Source of the DNA: CAVSWT01 sp963746735
Lineage (GTDB): Bacteria; Bacteroidota; Ignavibacteria; Ignavibacteriales; Ignavibacteriaceae
Direction of reading: 5' to 3'
Length of the DNA stretch: 64,000 nucleotides
NCBI GenBank assembly: GCA_963746735.1
Contig: CAVVCO010000011.1
Span: 62,001 to 126,000, forward strand
The position numbers were made by a program, and so were the translations under genes. Of this stretch, positions 19,341 to 28,185 are shown one piece after another (position 1 is the stretch's first letter; every line of letters starts with the position of its first letter). The notes beneath the pieces were generated by a model that saw only the letters and a list, made by a program, of their open reading frames with translations, was not told the DNA's origin and ran no database searches.

Positions 19341-20339
19341 TTAAAATAAATCATCTTTACTAATTAATCCGTTACGGAATAATTCTCTAATTACTATTTC
19401 AGTCATATCGCTCTTAAATGCGAACTCATATCTTATGTCCATCACGTAGGCTTTGAGTCTCATTTTTAAGTACGATCTATGCTCCATAACTTCATTAAAA
19501 AATAAAACAGTGATGGGCTTATTCAAATAAACGTATTTAGAAATTTGAGCAGTCTCCATGGCTATCTGCCTGACTTTTTCAGTATCAATAGTAATGGGAA
19601 GATAAATTTCTGCAACAACCTGGCAATTTGGCTGTCCTGCATTTGAATTTGAAACCGATTGATTCATAATATTACTGTTAGGAATTGAAACTAACGAATC
19701 ATCTGCAGTTACAATTCTGGTTGAACGCAAGCCGATTTTAACAACTTCACCGTAATATTCTCCGACTTCAATTTTATCGCCAACCTGGAAAGGACGATCA
19801 AACAGAATCATTATTCCGCCGAAAATATTTTTAAAAATATCCTGAGCGGCAAAACCGATTGCAATTCCAAGCGAAGCTAAAACTGCAAGCAATGTTTCGG
19901 CAGGCGGTTTAAATATTCCAGCAATTATTACATAAAAAACAAATGTCCATCCTAAAATTCTTATAACCGGGATAATACCTTTAATGGTAATTCTGTAATG
20001 AGTGCTTCTTTCGGCAATTAGTTCAAGTGTTTTTGAAATAAACCGGATTACATATAACCCAACTACAAAAAACACAAAAGCCCAAAATATATTTGAGAAG
20101 GAAATAATATCTTTAATTGATGGAGGAGTTAGCTTATTAAGTTCAACAGATTTTTGAGTTTTTTTAGTCTCGGCTTTAACGCTGTCAATTTTTTTATTTA
20201 GCGTATCGAGCTTTAATTCAATTTTTTCCGAAGATTTATTTTTAGAAGAATCAATTGCTTTGGTTTGCGCAATAGTAAAATTGAAAGCAATTAAAAATGA
20301 AAAAGATAAAATGAGTATTGAACGGTTTAATAATTTCAT
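19341..20339 (-). CDS. mscS: MscS family small-conductance mechanosensitive channel
   Basis: 332 residues with a signal peptide (ends near FTIAQT), a Lys/Thr-rich periplasmic segment, then transmembrane helices at ~85-105 and ~125-145 and the pore helix with the Gly/Ala pattern LLAVLASLGIAIGFAAQDIFKNIFGGI. The MscS beta domain follows: FDRPFQVGDKIEVGEYYGEVVKIGLRSTRIVT...VSIPNSNIMNQSVSN. The C-terminal alpha/beta domain is complete. It opens when membrane tension rises. The gene starts 5 bases after the large ATPase gene, so the two are co-transcribed, an unusual pairing. Confidence 0.92.
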   Translation of the reverse strand: MKLLNRSILILSFSFLIAFNFTIAQTKAIDSSKNKSSEKIELKLDTLNKKIDSVKAETKKTQKSVELNKLTPPSIKDIISFSNIFWAFVFFVVGLYVIRFISKTLELIAERSTHYRITIKGIIPVIRILGWTFVFYVIIAGIFKPPAETLLAVLASLGIAIGFAAQDIFKNIFGGIMILFDRPFQVGDKIEVGEYYGEVVKIGLRSTRIVTADDSLVSIPNSNIMNQSVSNSNAGQPNCQVVAEIYLPITIDTEKVRQIAMETAQISKYVYLNKPITVLFFNEVMEHRSYLKMRLKAYVMDIRYEFAFKSDMTEIVIRELFRNGLISKDDLF

Positions 20340-20344
20340 AATCT

Positions 20345-23300
20345 TTAGTGAATAATATTTTTTGCTTGAAGCATGCTTACTGTTTGTCTATAAAGCAAAG
20401 GATTAATTAAATAATTATCTCCATCTTTAATAATCACTCCATCGTCCAAAAGCAGATAAAGTAAAAGCCTGCTTTGCTTTTGCGGCTGATTAAAAATTAA
20501 GGAGTGAATTTCTTCGTTCATGCCGTCGTGCAGGACTAATAAATTAAGAGTGAACATTTTTGCTGAAGATAATGATGCTAAAAAAGAAAAGTCAAGATCA
20601 TATAATGATTTAATTGTTATTGTATCTACCGTGACATTTTGGGTCGAGCGCAGCCAAAAAAGTAAGGCCAGACTAATATTGCTTTTTGCAAACTTAATTA
20701 GGTTTTTAAAATATTCTTTTCTTAAATATTCTTGTTTGGCATCGTCCGGCAGTTTTTTATAATTCTTATCAACTAAATCTTTTGGAGAAGGTTCAAAATA
20801 AATATTGTATCCGCTTACTCTATGTCTCTTCAAGATTATTTCTATTATTTCTTCGTAACCTAATTCTCTAATTTTGATAACATACCCAAAGTGATCATTA
20901 ATATTTATTGTTTTATCAAGATAGTCCCAGGCGTACAATGTTGATGTTGCAATCCAAAATATTTGTCGGCTTGTTTTTGAAATTAATTCGAATAACATTT
21001 TTAAACAATCAAAGCCGTTTACTTTTCGTAAAAATAAGTGCTGTATGTTTTCAATTATTATAATTTTTTTTGATGGCGAATTATTGAGATATGAAGCGAG
21101 CTCATCAACATTTTTAATTTGATCATTCTTTAGAAGTGATTTGAAATATTCCATAAACTCATTTTCTTCAAACAAGATTTTTTTAGATGCAGTTCTATAA
21201 ATTTCAAAATTTGTTTCCTGCTTTTTTAAAAATATATTTATAATAGATGTTGCGCCGCTGCCTTTCTCTCCTACAAGGACAGACGGGGCAAAATAACCTT
21301 TCATCCAGTTTGAATAGGCTGTATCTAATTTAGCAATTTCAAATGTTCGCCCTTCAAAAAATCTTTTTTCTGATAACGGCTCTACTTTAAATAATCTTTG
21401 ATAAACGAATGGAAGTTTTTCTAATGAGTTTTGTGTTTCTGCAAGAAAGTCGGAAACTTCTGAAGAGATAGATTTTACGGGGGAAATAATGCCTAATTTT
21501 TTCTTTAAGGCAGCATATAATTCCGTTGAATGGAAGTAAGTGTCTTTTGTTTTTGAAACTGCGACCGGTATAAAATTTTTAATGTAGGAAAATGCTTCGG
21601 TCTTATAGCGCTTTGTTTTTTCAACTGCCTTGACTTTTGCAATACGCAGCTTAATTTGAAAAACTTTTTCAGTGTTAGTTAGTTCTAAAATTTCTTCATT
21701 AAAATCATCGGAAGTTTTTTTAAGGTTGCTTGTTATATTGTCGGCAAGAGTTTGAATTGATTTTTTCGTTTCATCGGTTTTATTAATAGCTCTGTCTAAT
21801 CCTTCAAGTGCAAGATTTTTTGAATCACTTGCATTTTTTCCTTCCTCTGAAATAAGTACGATTGCGGATTCTAAATTAAAATCAGCTATCTGATCAAGAC
21901 TTAAAATACTCTGTTGAATTTTATCAATGCTGTCAAGGATTTCTTTCTTAATATTTTGAGTTGATTTTTTCGCATTCAATAAAGCTTCGGAAGTAATTAT
22001 TTCATGAGGTGAAATGTAATCTATTTCGGAAGTCTTTAGCTTTTTATCATATTCTTCTGATTTTACAACGGCACGTTTTTTTGAAATGTTTTGAATAATA
22101 TTATTAAGATTAACATCAAACTCATCAATTAAAGTTGGAATGTTTTGATCTAATAGATTTTCAATTGTTTGAGGAACAATCTTATTCGTCAACAGCTCTG
22201 AATTATTTCCTTTTGATTCCGTTAGTAATTTCTGAAGATCAGTCTCTTTCCCTTCAAATTCAGCAACTGCTTTTCTTGATTTCTCAAGATGATCTCGGAT
22301 TAGATCTATATTCGGAATGACTGAATTAATAATCTTGTTTTTACATATTCGTGTTGAATCTAAATATTCGTTTATTGTTGTAAATTTTACTGTTGTTAGC
22401 TCTTCAAAAAGCCGCCAGTTATCATACAAAGCAAAAAGATTATTATGCCACCCGGTAATTATCCGTTTATATTATTGAACTAACTTCCCCGCGAAGATTT
22501 TTTATTTTATCCGGATTAAAATTTCTTTTTAAAAGCTCAATCGTGCCTGCCTTTTGGAAAGCTTCATCAAGTTGTATTATTATTTTTTGAATTGATTCGG
22601 CAGAAGACTGTCTAATTGAAATTTCAACATTTTCAATTTCGCTTATACTTTCTTGAATTTTCTTTTTGAAAACAACGCTGTATTCGCCTGGTTGATTTTC
22701 ATCAGAAGCTTCAGGTTGAGCAAGTTCAGAAGAAATATTTTTACTTACTTCCTGGCATGCTTTGAAAAGAATCAATGAGGTTGAACTAATAATGGCATAG
22801 ACTTTTTCAATTTCATCCAGCAGTAAATGTGTAAGTTTTTCTTTACCAAAATATTCACAGAGGTTTTTAAGCGGGATGTTCTGCTGCCATTTATTTTTAG
22901 GTTTAATTGGTTTCTTAAATAATTTTCTAAAAATATTAGTTAAAACGACAGGAAATTGAGAGACGTTAAATAAAATATTTTTAGACTTCTTCAGATATTT
23001 AATGCGCGCAGAATCATCTTTAGCAGGAAGAAATCTTTCATCAGCTTGCATTTGTTTGTAGATTGAAAGCTATTGAAGGAAGATATTGCTCATATTCATA
23101 ATTGAAAGTTTTAAAATCGTCATCAAAAGAATTTATCGAATTATCTGCGTGATTATTTTCAAGTAAGGAGAAAATTTTTGAGTGAAACTCGTTGCTCTTT
23201 TCAACAAGGAATTTTTCTTCCTTACTCTTGTTTACTTGTAATAAATACTCATCAATATATTGAATCAATTTCATTTATAATTTCTTTTTGTTTTGAAAGC

Positions 23301-23380
23301 TTAACGAGAAGCTGGGAAACAAATTTTTCATCAACAATTTTTGAAATTTGATCTTGGAGCGATATTATTTCATTTATCAT
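20345..23380 (-). CDS. Large coiled-coil/AAA-type ATPase, broken by about three frameshifts
   Basis: Four consecutive minus-strand frames tile this region: from ATG 23380 (42 residues), 23274 (77), 23051 (194), and a 694-residue frame with no credible ATG start (TTG at 22429). The pieces join smoothly: NEIDSI runs into IDEYLLQVNK, and GEVSSI into YKRIITGWHNNLF. I therefore read one ~1000-residue protein. The N-terminal ~600 residues are helical. The C-terminal part has Walker A VGEKGSGATS (~residue 390 of the last frame), Walker B KKIIIIENIQHLF, and a sensor-like IFWIATSTLYAWDY, then a helical lid and a winged-helix-like tail. Its function is unknown; linkage to the MscS gene suggests a membrane or envelope role. 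The alternative is four overlapping genes. Confidence 0.6.
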
Positions 23381-23840
23381 GGAAATTAATATATAACATT
23401 TTTGTAGAGCAACTTGAGAAATGGGGTTTATTTTATTGGTTAGAAGATAGCTTTAACTGATTCAATTTGCAAGAGTTAGTTTTAATATGGCAACATGAAT
23501 TTTCTAAAACAGTCTTCCAAATGAGTTCTATACTAATGTTAAATCAAAAGATTTATTAAAGAAAGAACTTTGTTGTTTAAGCAAATGAGGTTGTCCCCAG
23601 AGAGAGGTTTATATTTAAAATACATTTTTATAGGGCAAAATCCTTTAAAAACCCTTTAAAATCGCTTCTCGAACTTAGGAAGCCAACCTCTAAATCTATT
23701 CTTGTATATGGCAATTTATCATGTTGAAATAATACACTTTTATTCGATTTTACAACTTAAACTCCATTAATTTCTTCTGGCATATATGTTGATTTTTTAA
23801 CTCCAAATGAAAATTCAATAATAAACAAAGTTTTACCATC
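23381..23840. other. Intergenic region between the ATPase gene and the oxidoreductase operon
   Basis: Divergent promoter region of 460 bases. I see no coding frame with a credible start and no confident promoter match. A GAGAGGTT at 23603 and AACCTC at 23684 are weak inverted partners only. Confidence 0.4.
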
Positions 23841-24086
23841 ATGATTAGAGGAACAGTAATAATAGATAAGGAAACTTGCAAAGGATGTGAGCTTTGCATA
23901 GTTGCCTGTCCTCAGTCAAGCCTCGGCCTCTCTCCAAATATAAATGAGCAGGGTTACAGGTACGCCGAGCTGATTCAGGACAATTGTACCGGCTGTGTTA
24001 ACTGTGCTATCGTCTGTCCGGATGTAGCAATAAAAGTTTACCGACAGCCTAAAAAAACATCTCAAAAAGCAGTCACAGCTTTATAA
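23841..24086 (+). CDS. korD: 2x[4Fe-4S] ferredoxin-like delta subunit of 2-oxoacid:ferredoxin oxidoreductase
   Basis: 81 residues with two 4Fe-4S motifs: CKGCELCIVACPQ and CTGCVNCAIVCPD (both CxxCxxCxxxCP). It passes electrons from the TPP/Fe-S core to ferredoxin. First gene of a four-subunit operon (D-A-B-C order) with a small fifth gene. Shifts of 20-40 bases separate it from the alpha gene. Confidence 0.92.
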   Translation: MIRGTVIIDKETCKGCELCIVACPQSSLGLSPNINEQGYRYAELIQDNCTGCVNCAIVCPDVAIKVYRQPKKTSQKAVTAL

Positions 24087-24127
24087 TACTCTAAGTTCTT
24101 TGGTAACAAATTTTTTAAAGGTATAAA

Positions 24128-25225
24128 ATGGAAAATCTTAATCTCAAAAAAGATGATGTCCGTTTGATGAAGGGGAACGAAGCACTTGCAGAAGCAGCTA
24201 TTAGGGCTGGGATTGATGCATACTTCGGCTATCCAATAACCCCTCAATCAGAAATACTGGAATACTTAACAAGAGAGGTTCCGAATCGTTCGGGTGTTGT
24301 TCTTCAAGCAGAAAGTGAAGTTGCATCTATAAATATGATTTACGGTGCAGCCGGTGCTGGTGCAAGAGTTATGACTTCTTCATCAAGCCCGGGTATTAGT
24401 TTAATGCAGGAAGGAATTTCTTATATTGCTTCCGCACAGCTTCCGTGCTTAATTGTAAATGTTGTTCGCGGCGGCCCTGGCTTAGGAACAATTCAGCCTT
24501 CACAAGGCGACTATTTCCAGGCTGTAAAAGGCGGCGGACATGGTGACTATCATCTAATTGTTTTAGCTCCTTCTTCAGTTCAGGAAATGGCAGATTTTGT
24601 TTTTGATGCTTTTCGATTAGCAGAAAAATATAAAAATCCCGCTATGATTTTAGCTGACGGTGCACTTGGCCAGATGATGGAAAAGTTAACTCTTCCAGTT
24701 GAAGGTTCATTGCCGAAATATGAAAAACCTTGGGCAACAGTGGGCAAGCCGTCAACTCGTGAAAGAAATATAATTACTTCTCTTTTTATTCAGCCTGAAA
24801 AGATGGAAGAAATAAATTTAGATCTTCAGGAAAAATATAAAGCTCTTCAATCGGAAGTTAGATTTGAAGAAATTGAAACTGAAGATGCCGAGTTTCTTTT
24901 TGTTGCTTTCGGATTAACCGCAAGAATATGCCAGAAGGCCGTTGATATTTTAAGAGAAGAAGGAGTTAAAGTTGGTTTGCTTAGGCCGATAACTTTATAC
25001 CCTTTTCCAATTGATAGAATAAGTGAATTATCACATCAAGTTGAATCAATGCTTGTAGTTGAAATGAATGCAGGACAGATGGTTGAAGATGTTAAGCTTT
25101 CGGTAAACGGAAAATGTCCTGTAAGCTTTTTCGGAAGAATGGGCGGAATGATTCCTTCTCCGGAAGATGTTGCTGCACATTTGCATTCAATAATTGAAAA
25201 TCAAAATATAATGGTAGGGGGTTGA
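24128..25225 (+). CDS. korA: 2-oxoacid:ferredoxin oxidoreductase, alpha subunit (KorA/VorB-type)
   Basis: 365 residues, the usual length for a stand-alone alpha subunit. It opens with LMKGNEALAEAAIRAGIDAYFGYPITPQSEILE, the pyrimidine-binding domain of the TPP enzyme, with the catalytic-site Glu in LQAESEVASI and the GAGARVMTSSSSPGISLM loop. The transketolase C-terminal-like domain is at ~240-350. Together with the beta, gamma and delta subunits it oxidatively decarboxylates a 2-oxoacid with CoA and reduces ferredoxin; in anaerobes it can run in reverse. Whether the substrate is 2-oxoglutarate or a branched-chain 2-oxoacid cannot be settled by eye. AAGG before the ATG. Confidence 0.9.
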   Translation: MENLNLKKDDVRLMKGNEALAEAAIRAGIDAYFGYPITPQSEILEYLTREVPNRSGVVLQAESEVASINMIYGAAGAGARVMTSSSSPGISLMQEGISYIASAQLPCLIVNVVRGGPGLGTIQPSQGDYFQAVKGGGHGDYHLIVLAPSSVQEMADFVFDAFRLAEKYKNPAMILADGALGQMMEKLTLPVEGSLPKYEKPWATVGKPSTRERNIITSLFIQPEKMEEINLDLQEKYKALQSEVRFEEIETEDAEFLFVAFGLTARICQKAVDILREEGVKVGLLRPITLYPFPIDRISELSHQVESMLVVEMNAGQMVEDVKLSVNGKCPVSFFGRMGGMIPSPEDVAAHLHSIIENQNIMVGG

Positions 25226-25226
25226 T

Positions 25227-25997
25227 ATGGAATTAGAAGTAATGACAGAAGGATTGGAACAAGTTTACTGCAAACCTTCCACATTAACAGATACTAAATT
25301 TCACTATTGTCCCGGATGCGGACACAGTGTGGTTCACAGAGTATTGATGGAAGTTGTTGAAGAGCTTGGATTACAGGATAAAACAATTGGCGTCGCTCCT
25401 GTAGGCTGTTCGGTTTTTGCTTATCATTATATGAATATAGATATGCAGGAAGCCGCTCATGGACGTGCCAGCGCTGTAGCTACCGGAGTAAAAAGAGTTC
25501 TTCCTGACAAATATGTTTTCTCTTATCAAGGCGATGGGGACCTTGCAGCAATTGGTACTGCCGAAACAATACATGCAGTTAACCGCGGTGAAAATATTTT
25601 AATGCTGTTTATCAACAATGCAATTTATGGAATGACCGGCGGACAAATGGCGCCGACATCTTTGCTTGGACAGATAACCTCCACTACTCCTTACGGAAGA
25701 GAGTCAAAATCAATCGGTTATCCTTTAAAAATAACTGAATTAATTTCAAACCTGCCCGGCGCTTATTATGTAACAAGACAAGCAGTTCATACATCAAATG
25801 CAGTTAGAAAATTAAAGAAAGCAATTACAAAATCATTTGAATATCAAAAAGAAAATAAAGGGACTTGTTTTATCGAAGTAGTTTCAAATTGTCCTTCCGG
25901 CTGGAAGATGACTCCGGTTGAAACTATTAAATATTTAGAAGACAGTATGTTCCCGATGTATCCATTGGGTGACATTAAAGTTCCCGAAAAACAATAA
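25227..25997 (+). CDS. korB: 2-oxoacid:ferredoxin oxidoreductase, beta subunit (TPP-binding)
   Basis: 256 residues; starts 1 base after the alpha stop. It has FHYCPGCGHSVVHRVLMEVV (CxxC cluster ligands), a further Cys in VAPVGCSVFA, and the TPP/Mg motif GDGDLAAIGTAETIHAVNRGENI followed by NNAIYGMTGGQMAPTS. It lacks the extra C-terminal ligands expected of some PFOR types, as usual for KOR/VOR beta. Translationally coupled to korA. Confidence 0.93.
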   Translation: MELEVMTEGLEQVYCKPSTLTDTKFHYCPGCGHSVVHRVLMEVVEELGLQDKTIGVAPVGCSVFAYHYMNIDMQEAAHGRASAVATGVKRVLPDKYVFSYQGDGDLAAIGTAETIHAVNRGENILMLFINNAIYGMTGGQMAPTSLLGQITSTTPYGRESKSIGYPLKITELISNLPGAYYVTRQAVHTSNAVRKLKKAITKSFEYQKENKGTCFIEVVSNCPSGWKMTPVETIKYLEDSMFPMYPLGDIKVPEKQ

Positions 25998-26018
25998 GAT
26001 TTTCAAAAGGAAATTAAT

Positions 26019-26576
26019 ATGGAAAAAACACAAGAAATAATTTTTGCAGGATTCGGCGGGCAGGGTATTTTGTCAATGGGACAAATAATTGCTTATGCCG
26101 CTATGATTGAAAATAAAGATGTAAGCTGGATGCCTTCTTACGGCCCTGAAATGAGAGGCGGAACAGCAAACTGTACGGTAATTGTTTCGGAAGATAGAAT
26201 AAGTTCTCCCATCATTACAAGATTTGATTCGGGAATAATTTTGAATCAGCCGTCGCTGGATAAATTTGAAAATTGCATCAAGCCTGACGGTTTATTGATT
26301 TATGAAAAATCCAGTATTATAAATCCGCCAACTCGCGAAGATATTGAAGTGCTCTGTGTTCCTGCATTTGAAGAAGCACAAAAGCTGCAGAAGAAACAAG
26401 TTGCAAACATGATATTGCTTGGAGCTTATCTTGAAAGGCGCCCTGTTGTAAAGATTGAAAATATATTGAATGCATTAAGAAAAGTATTGCCGGAAAGGCA
26501 TCATCATTTAATTCCGGTTAATGAAAAAGCTTTGGAAATTGGAAAAGAATTAGCTCACGAATTTGAAAAAATATAA
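26019..26576 (+). CDS. korC: 2-oxoacid:ferredoxin oxidoreductase, gamma subunit
   Basis: 185 residues of the POR_gamma fold. It begins IIFAGFGGQGILSMGQIIAYA (Rossmann-like glycine loop) and has the conserved SYGPEMRGGTANCTVIVS segment. It completes the oxidoreductase with the three genes upstream. Starts 21 bases after the beta stop, with AAAGGAAATTA as ribosome-binding site. Confidence 0.93.
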   Translation: MEKTQEIIFAGFGGQGILSMGQIIAYAAMIENKDVSWMPSYGPEMRGGTANCTVIVSEDRISSPIITRFDSGIILNQPSLDKFENCIKPDGLLIYEKSSIINPPTREDIEVLCVPAFEEAQKLQKKQVANMILLGAYLERRPVVKIENILNALRKVLPERHHHLIPVNEKALEIGKELAHEFEKI

Positions 26577-26591
26577 GGGTAACAAAAACTA

Positions 26592-26873
26592 ATGGGGACT
26601 AAAATGAATCCAGAAGATGTAAATTGTGTGCATGCATGTAAAAACTCATGTGCAATGTTAAACGAGGCTTTAAGAAAAGAAGCTTCCGCTGTCAAATTTT
26701 ACGAAGGTGTTTATGCAGAATGCAACTTCCCTGAAGTGCAGTCATTTCTAATGGAGATGATTGACGAAAGGCGTAACGCCATACTTCGTATAATTAAAAA
26801 GCTTAATGAAATACATGCAAAGTCTCAATCATTGGATGGAATAATTTCAAGCTTTGAAACAGGGCAAGTTTAA
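26592..26873 (+). CDS. Small helical protein at the end of the oxidoreductase operon
   Basis: 93 residues; the start may instead be the ATG at 26604, which is preceded by GGGGAC. I do not recognise the family. It begins VNCVHACKNSC, a Cys-rich segment with CxxxC, then two long amphipathic helices (ALRKEASAVKFYEGVYAEC and FLMEMIDERRNAILRIIKKL) reminiscent of half a ferritin-like four-helix bundle. It lies 15 bases after the gamma gene and should share its transcript, so a role in the complex, as an accessory or metal-binding protein, is possible but not shown. Confidence 0.6.
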   Translation: MGTKMNPEDVNCVHACKNSCAMLNEALRKEASAVKFYEGVYAECNFPEVQSFLMEMIDERRNAILRIIKKLNEIHAKSQSLDGIISSFETGQV

Positions 26874-26906
26874 TAACATTTTACGGAAGTTTAGAGTGTT
26901 CAATTG

Positions 26907-26938
26907 TTTGACATCCCGAAGGCATTTGCCTATATTTG
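26907..26938 (+). promoter_or_regulatory. Promoter of the initiator tRNA gene
   Basis: TTTG at 26907-26910 and TATATTTG at 26931-26938, 20 bases apart, match the Bacteroidota -33/-7 promoter (TTTG, TAnnTTTG). The -7 element ends 12 bases before the mature tRNA 5' end. Confidence 0.75.
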
Positions 26939-26950
26939 GAGTCCAAATAT

Positions 26951-27023
<73 letters not shown>

Positions 27024-27037
27024 CTAAGAAAATATTT

Positions 27038-27078
27038 AAGCCTTTGTAATTAAAAAAGTTACAAAGGCTTTTTTATTT
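27038..27078 (+). terminator. Terminator now serving the initiator tRNA
   Basis: AAGCCTTTGTAA (27038-27049) and TTACAAAGGCTT (27059-27070), a perfect 12-bp stem followed by TTTTATTT. It lies inside the element, so the element supplies the tRNA's terminator after integration. Confidence 0.85.
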
Positions 27079-27105
27079 GTTGAGGACACTATTGAGGACA
27101 CTTTT
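27079..27105 (+). repeat. Left integrase arm-type repeat
   Basis: Contains GAGGACACTATT and GAGGACACTTTT in tandem. The same 27-base block with one mismatch is at 33315-33341. Short repeats at both ends just inside the att sites are typical arm-type binding sites of tyrosine integrases. Confidence 0.65.
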
Positions 27106-27352
27106 CCATTATTTCAGCATTTAATTGAGTCTTATCAAACTATTTTTAATTGACTGTAGTTTTTTATTGAGTCTTTAATAAAAGTGTCTTATAAACGATT
27201 CTTGAAAGAATTAGTGATATGTTTTTGATTTAGTTGATATGAATTAACACGAAACGAAAATAATATTTTTCAACTAAAGAAAAATAATTTCTTGCGGGTG
27301 TGAAGCACTCGTAAAATGTTTTCTTAGAAAGTACCTTTTTAATTTTATTTAT

Positions 27353-27360
27353 TATATTTG
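27353..27360 (+). promoter_or_regulatory. -7 promoter element of the candidate small RNA
   Basis: TATATTTG, a perfect TAnnTTTG, identical to the element before the tRNA gene. A T-rich stretch sits where the -33 element should be, but there is no exact TTTG at 20 bases. Confidence 0.5.
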
Positions 27361-27366
27361 TGCATC

Positions 27367-27430
27367 GTTAAACGGTTGCCTCGTTTAACTGGAAAAGGCT
27401 GATGTTAATTTTTTTCATCAGCCTTTTTCC
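27367..27430 (+). ncRNA. Candidate small antisense RNA of the integrated element
   Basis: About 64 bases in two hairpins directly after a -7 element. Hairpin 1 has an 8-bp stem GTTAAACG/CGTTTAAC (27367-27374, 27382-27389) and a 7-base loop GTTGCCT. Hairpin 2 (AAAAGGCTGATG at 27393-27404 with CATCAGCCTTTT from 27416) looks like a terminator. The loop region GGTTGCCTCGT (27374-27384) is identical to plus-strand 33260-33270, so the RNA is perfectly complementary over 11 bases to the integrase mRNA at its ribosome-binding site (ACGAGGCAACC). No ORF of note is present. The RNA and its target are inferred, not shown. Confidence 0.55.
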
Positions 27431-27527
27431 TTTCAATCCTTATTTACTACAGGTTCAGGTAATTAATATTTTTATAATAGTTAGAAAATCCTTGCGATCT
27501 TTTGACTCCGTATTTATTATTCTTAAA

Positions 27528-27573
27528 AAGTACCTACAAATATTATAAAACCTTTTTTGAGTTATAGGTACTT
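27528..27573. repeat. Inverted repeat upstream of the cargo lipoprotein gene
   Basis: AAGTACCTA (27528-27536) and TAGGTACTT (27565-27573) are exact inverted copies 28 bases apart, 60 bases before the start at 27634. They may be a hairpin or paired operator; a further AGTACCT occurs at 27330-27336. Confidence 0.4.
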
Positions 27574-27633
27574 GGGAATAGAATTAATGTTACATATATT
27601 TCATTTAACATTTCAAAGAAGGGAGAAAATATT

Positions 27634-28110
27634 ATGAAAGTACGATTTACTTTTTTTGTTTTCTTATCAATTCTATTTGTAGGGTGTGCCGGTCAAAAAG
27701 AACTAACTAAAGAGCAAAGTGAAAAAATATTTGAACACAATACCCCACTTTCAAAAGATCAAATAAAATCTAAACTACTTACTTTTGTTAATGAAAATTT
27801 TGTATCTGGAAAAGCAGTAATACAAACAAATGATGACGGAATTTTAAGTGGTAATTATAATTTTAATTTGGGAAATTATGACCCTCTTGGAATGTACCAA
27901 GTTTTTACACAATCAACATTTATAATAAAATATTTAGATAATTCTTTTAAGATGAAAATGTTAGTAAAAGATTTATACCTTATGTCAAGTCAAGGGGAAA
28001 AACCTTTAACGCAAACGATGTGGGGAAATTATGCCAATGAAATTCAAACTGGTTTCAATAATTTTGATTCAACATTGGTAAATTATTTGAATTCAAAAGA
28101 TACTTTTTAG
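27634..28110 (+). CDS. Hypothetical lipoprotein, cargo of the integrated element
   Basis: 158 residues with a lipoprotein signal (KVRFTFFVFLSILFVGC, Cys ~18). The start has a strong ribosome-binding site (AAGGGAG). The mature part has no family I recognise: a charged segment ~20-50 (LTKEQSEKIFEHNTPLSKDQ) and then a beta-rich region (ILSGNYNFNLGNYDPLGMYQ). It is the only gene of the element on the plus strand and lies at the end opposite the integrase, where accessory genes of islands usually sit. A surface protein that alters phage adsorption would fit, but there is no direct evidence. Confidence 0.65.
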   Translation: MKVRFTFFVFLSILFVGCAGQKELTKEQSEKIFEHNTPLSKDQIKSKLLTFVNENFVSGKAVIQTNDDGILSGNYNFNLGNYDPLGMYQVFTQSTFIIKYLDNSFKMKMLVKDLYLMSSQGEKPLTQTMWGNYANEIQTGFNNFDSTLVNYLNSKDTF

Positions 28111-28135
28111 TTTAGATTTTTAACGTTTGAAATTT

Positions 28136-28159
28136 GAAAACCGTATATATAGGGTTTTC
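28136..28159. terminator. Hairpin between convergent lipoprotein and repA genes
   Basis: GAAAACC (28136-28142) pairs with GGTTTTC (28153-28159) across ten bases, with weaker outer pairing TTTGAAA/TTTCAAG. Placed between two convergent stops, it is a probable bidirectional terminator with a poor T-run. Confidence 0.55.
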
Positions 28160-28185
28160 ATGTTTCAAGTGTTATTTAGTTAGAA

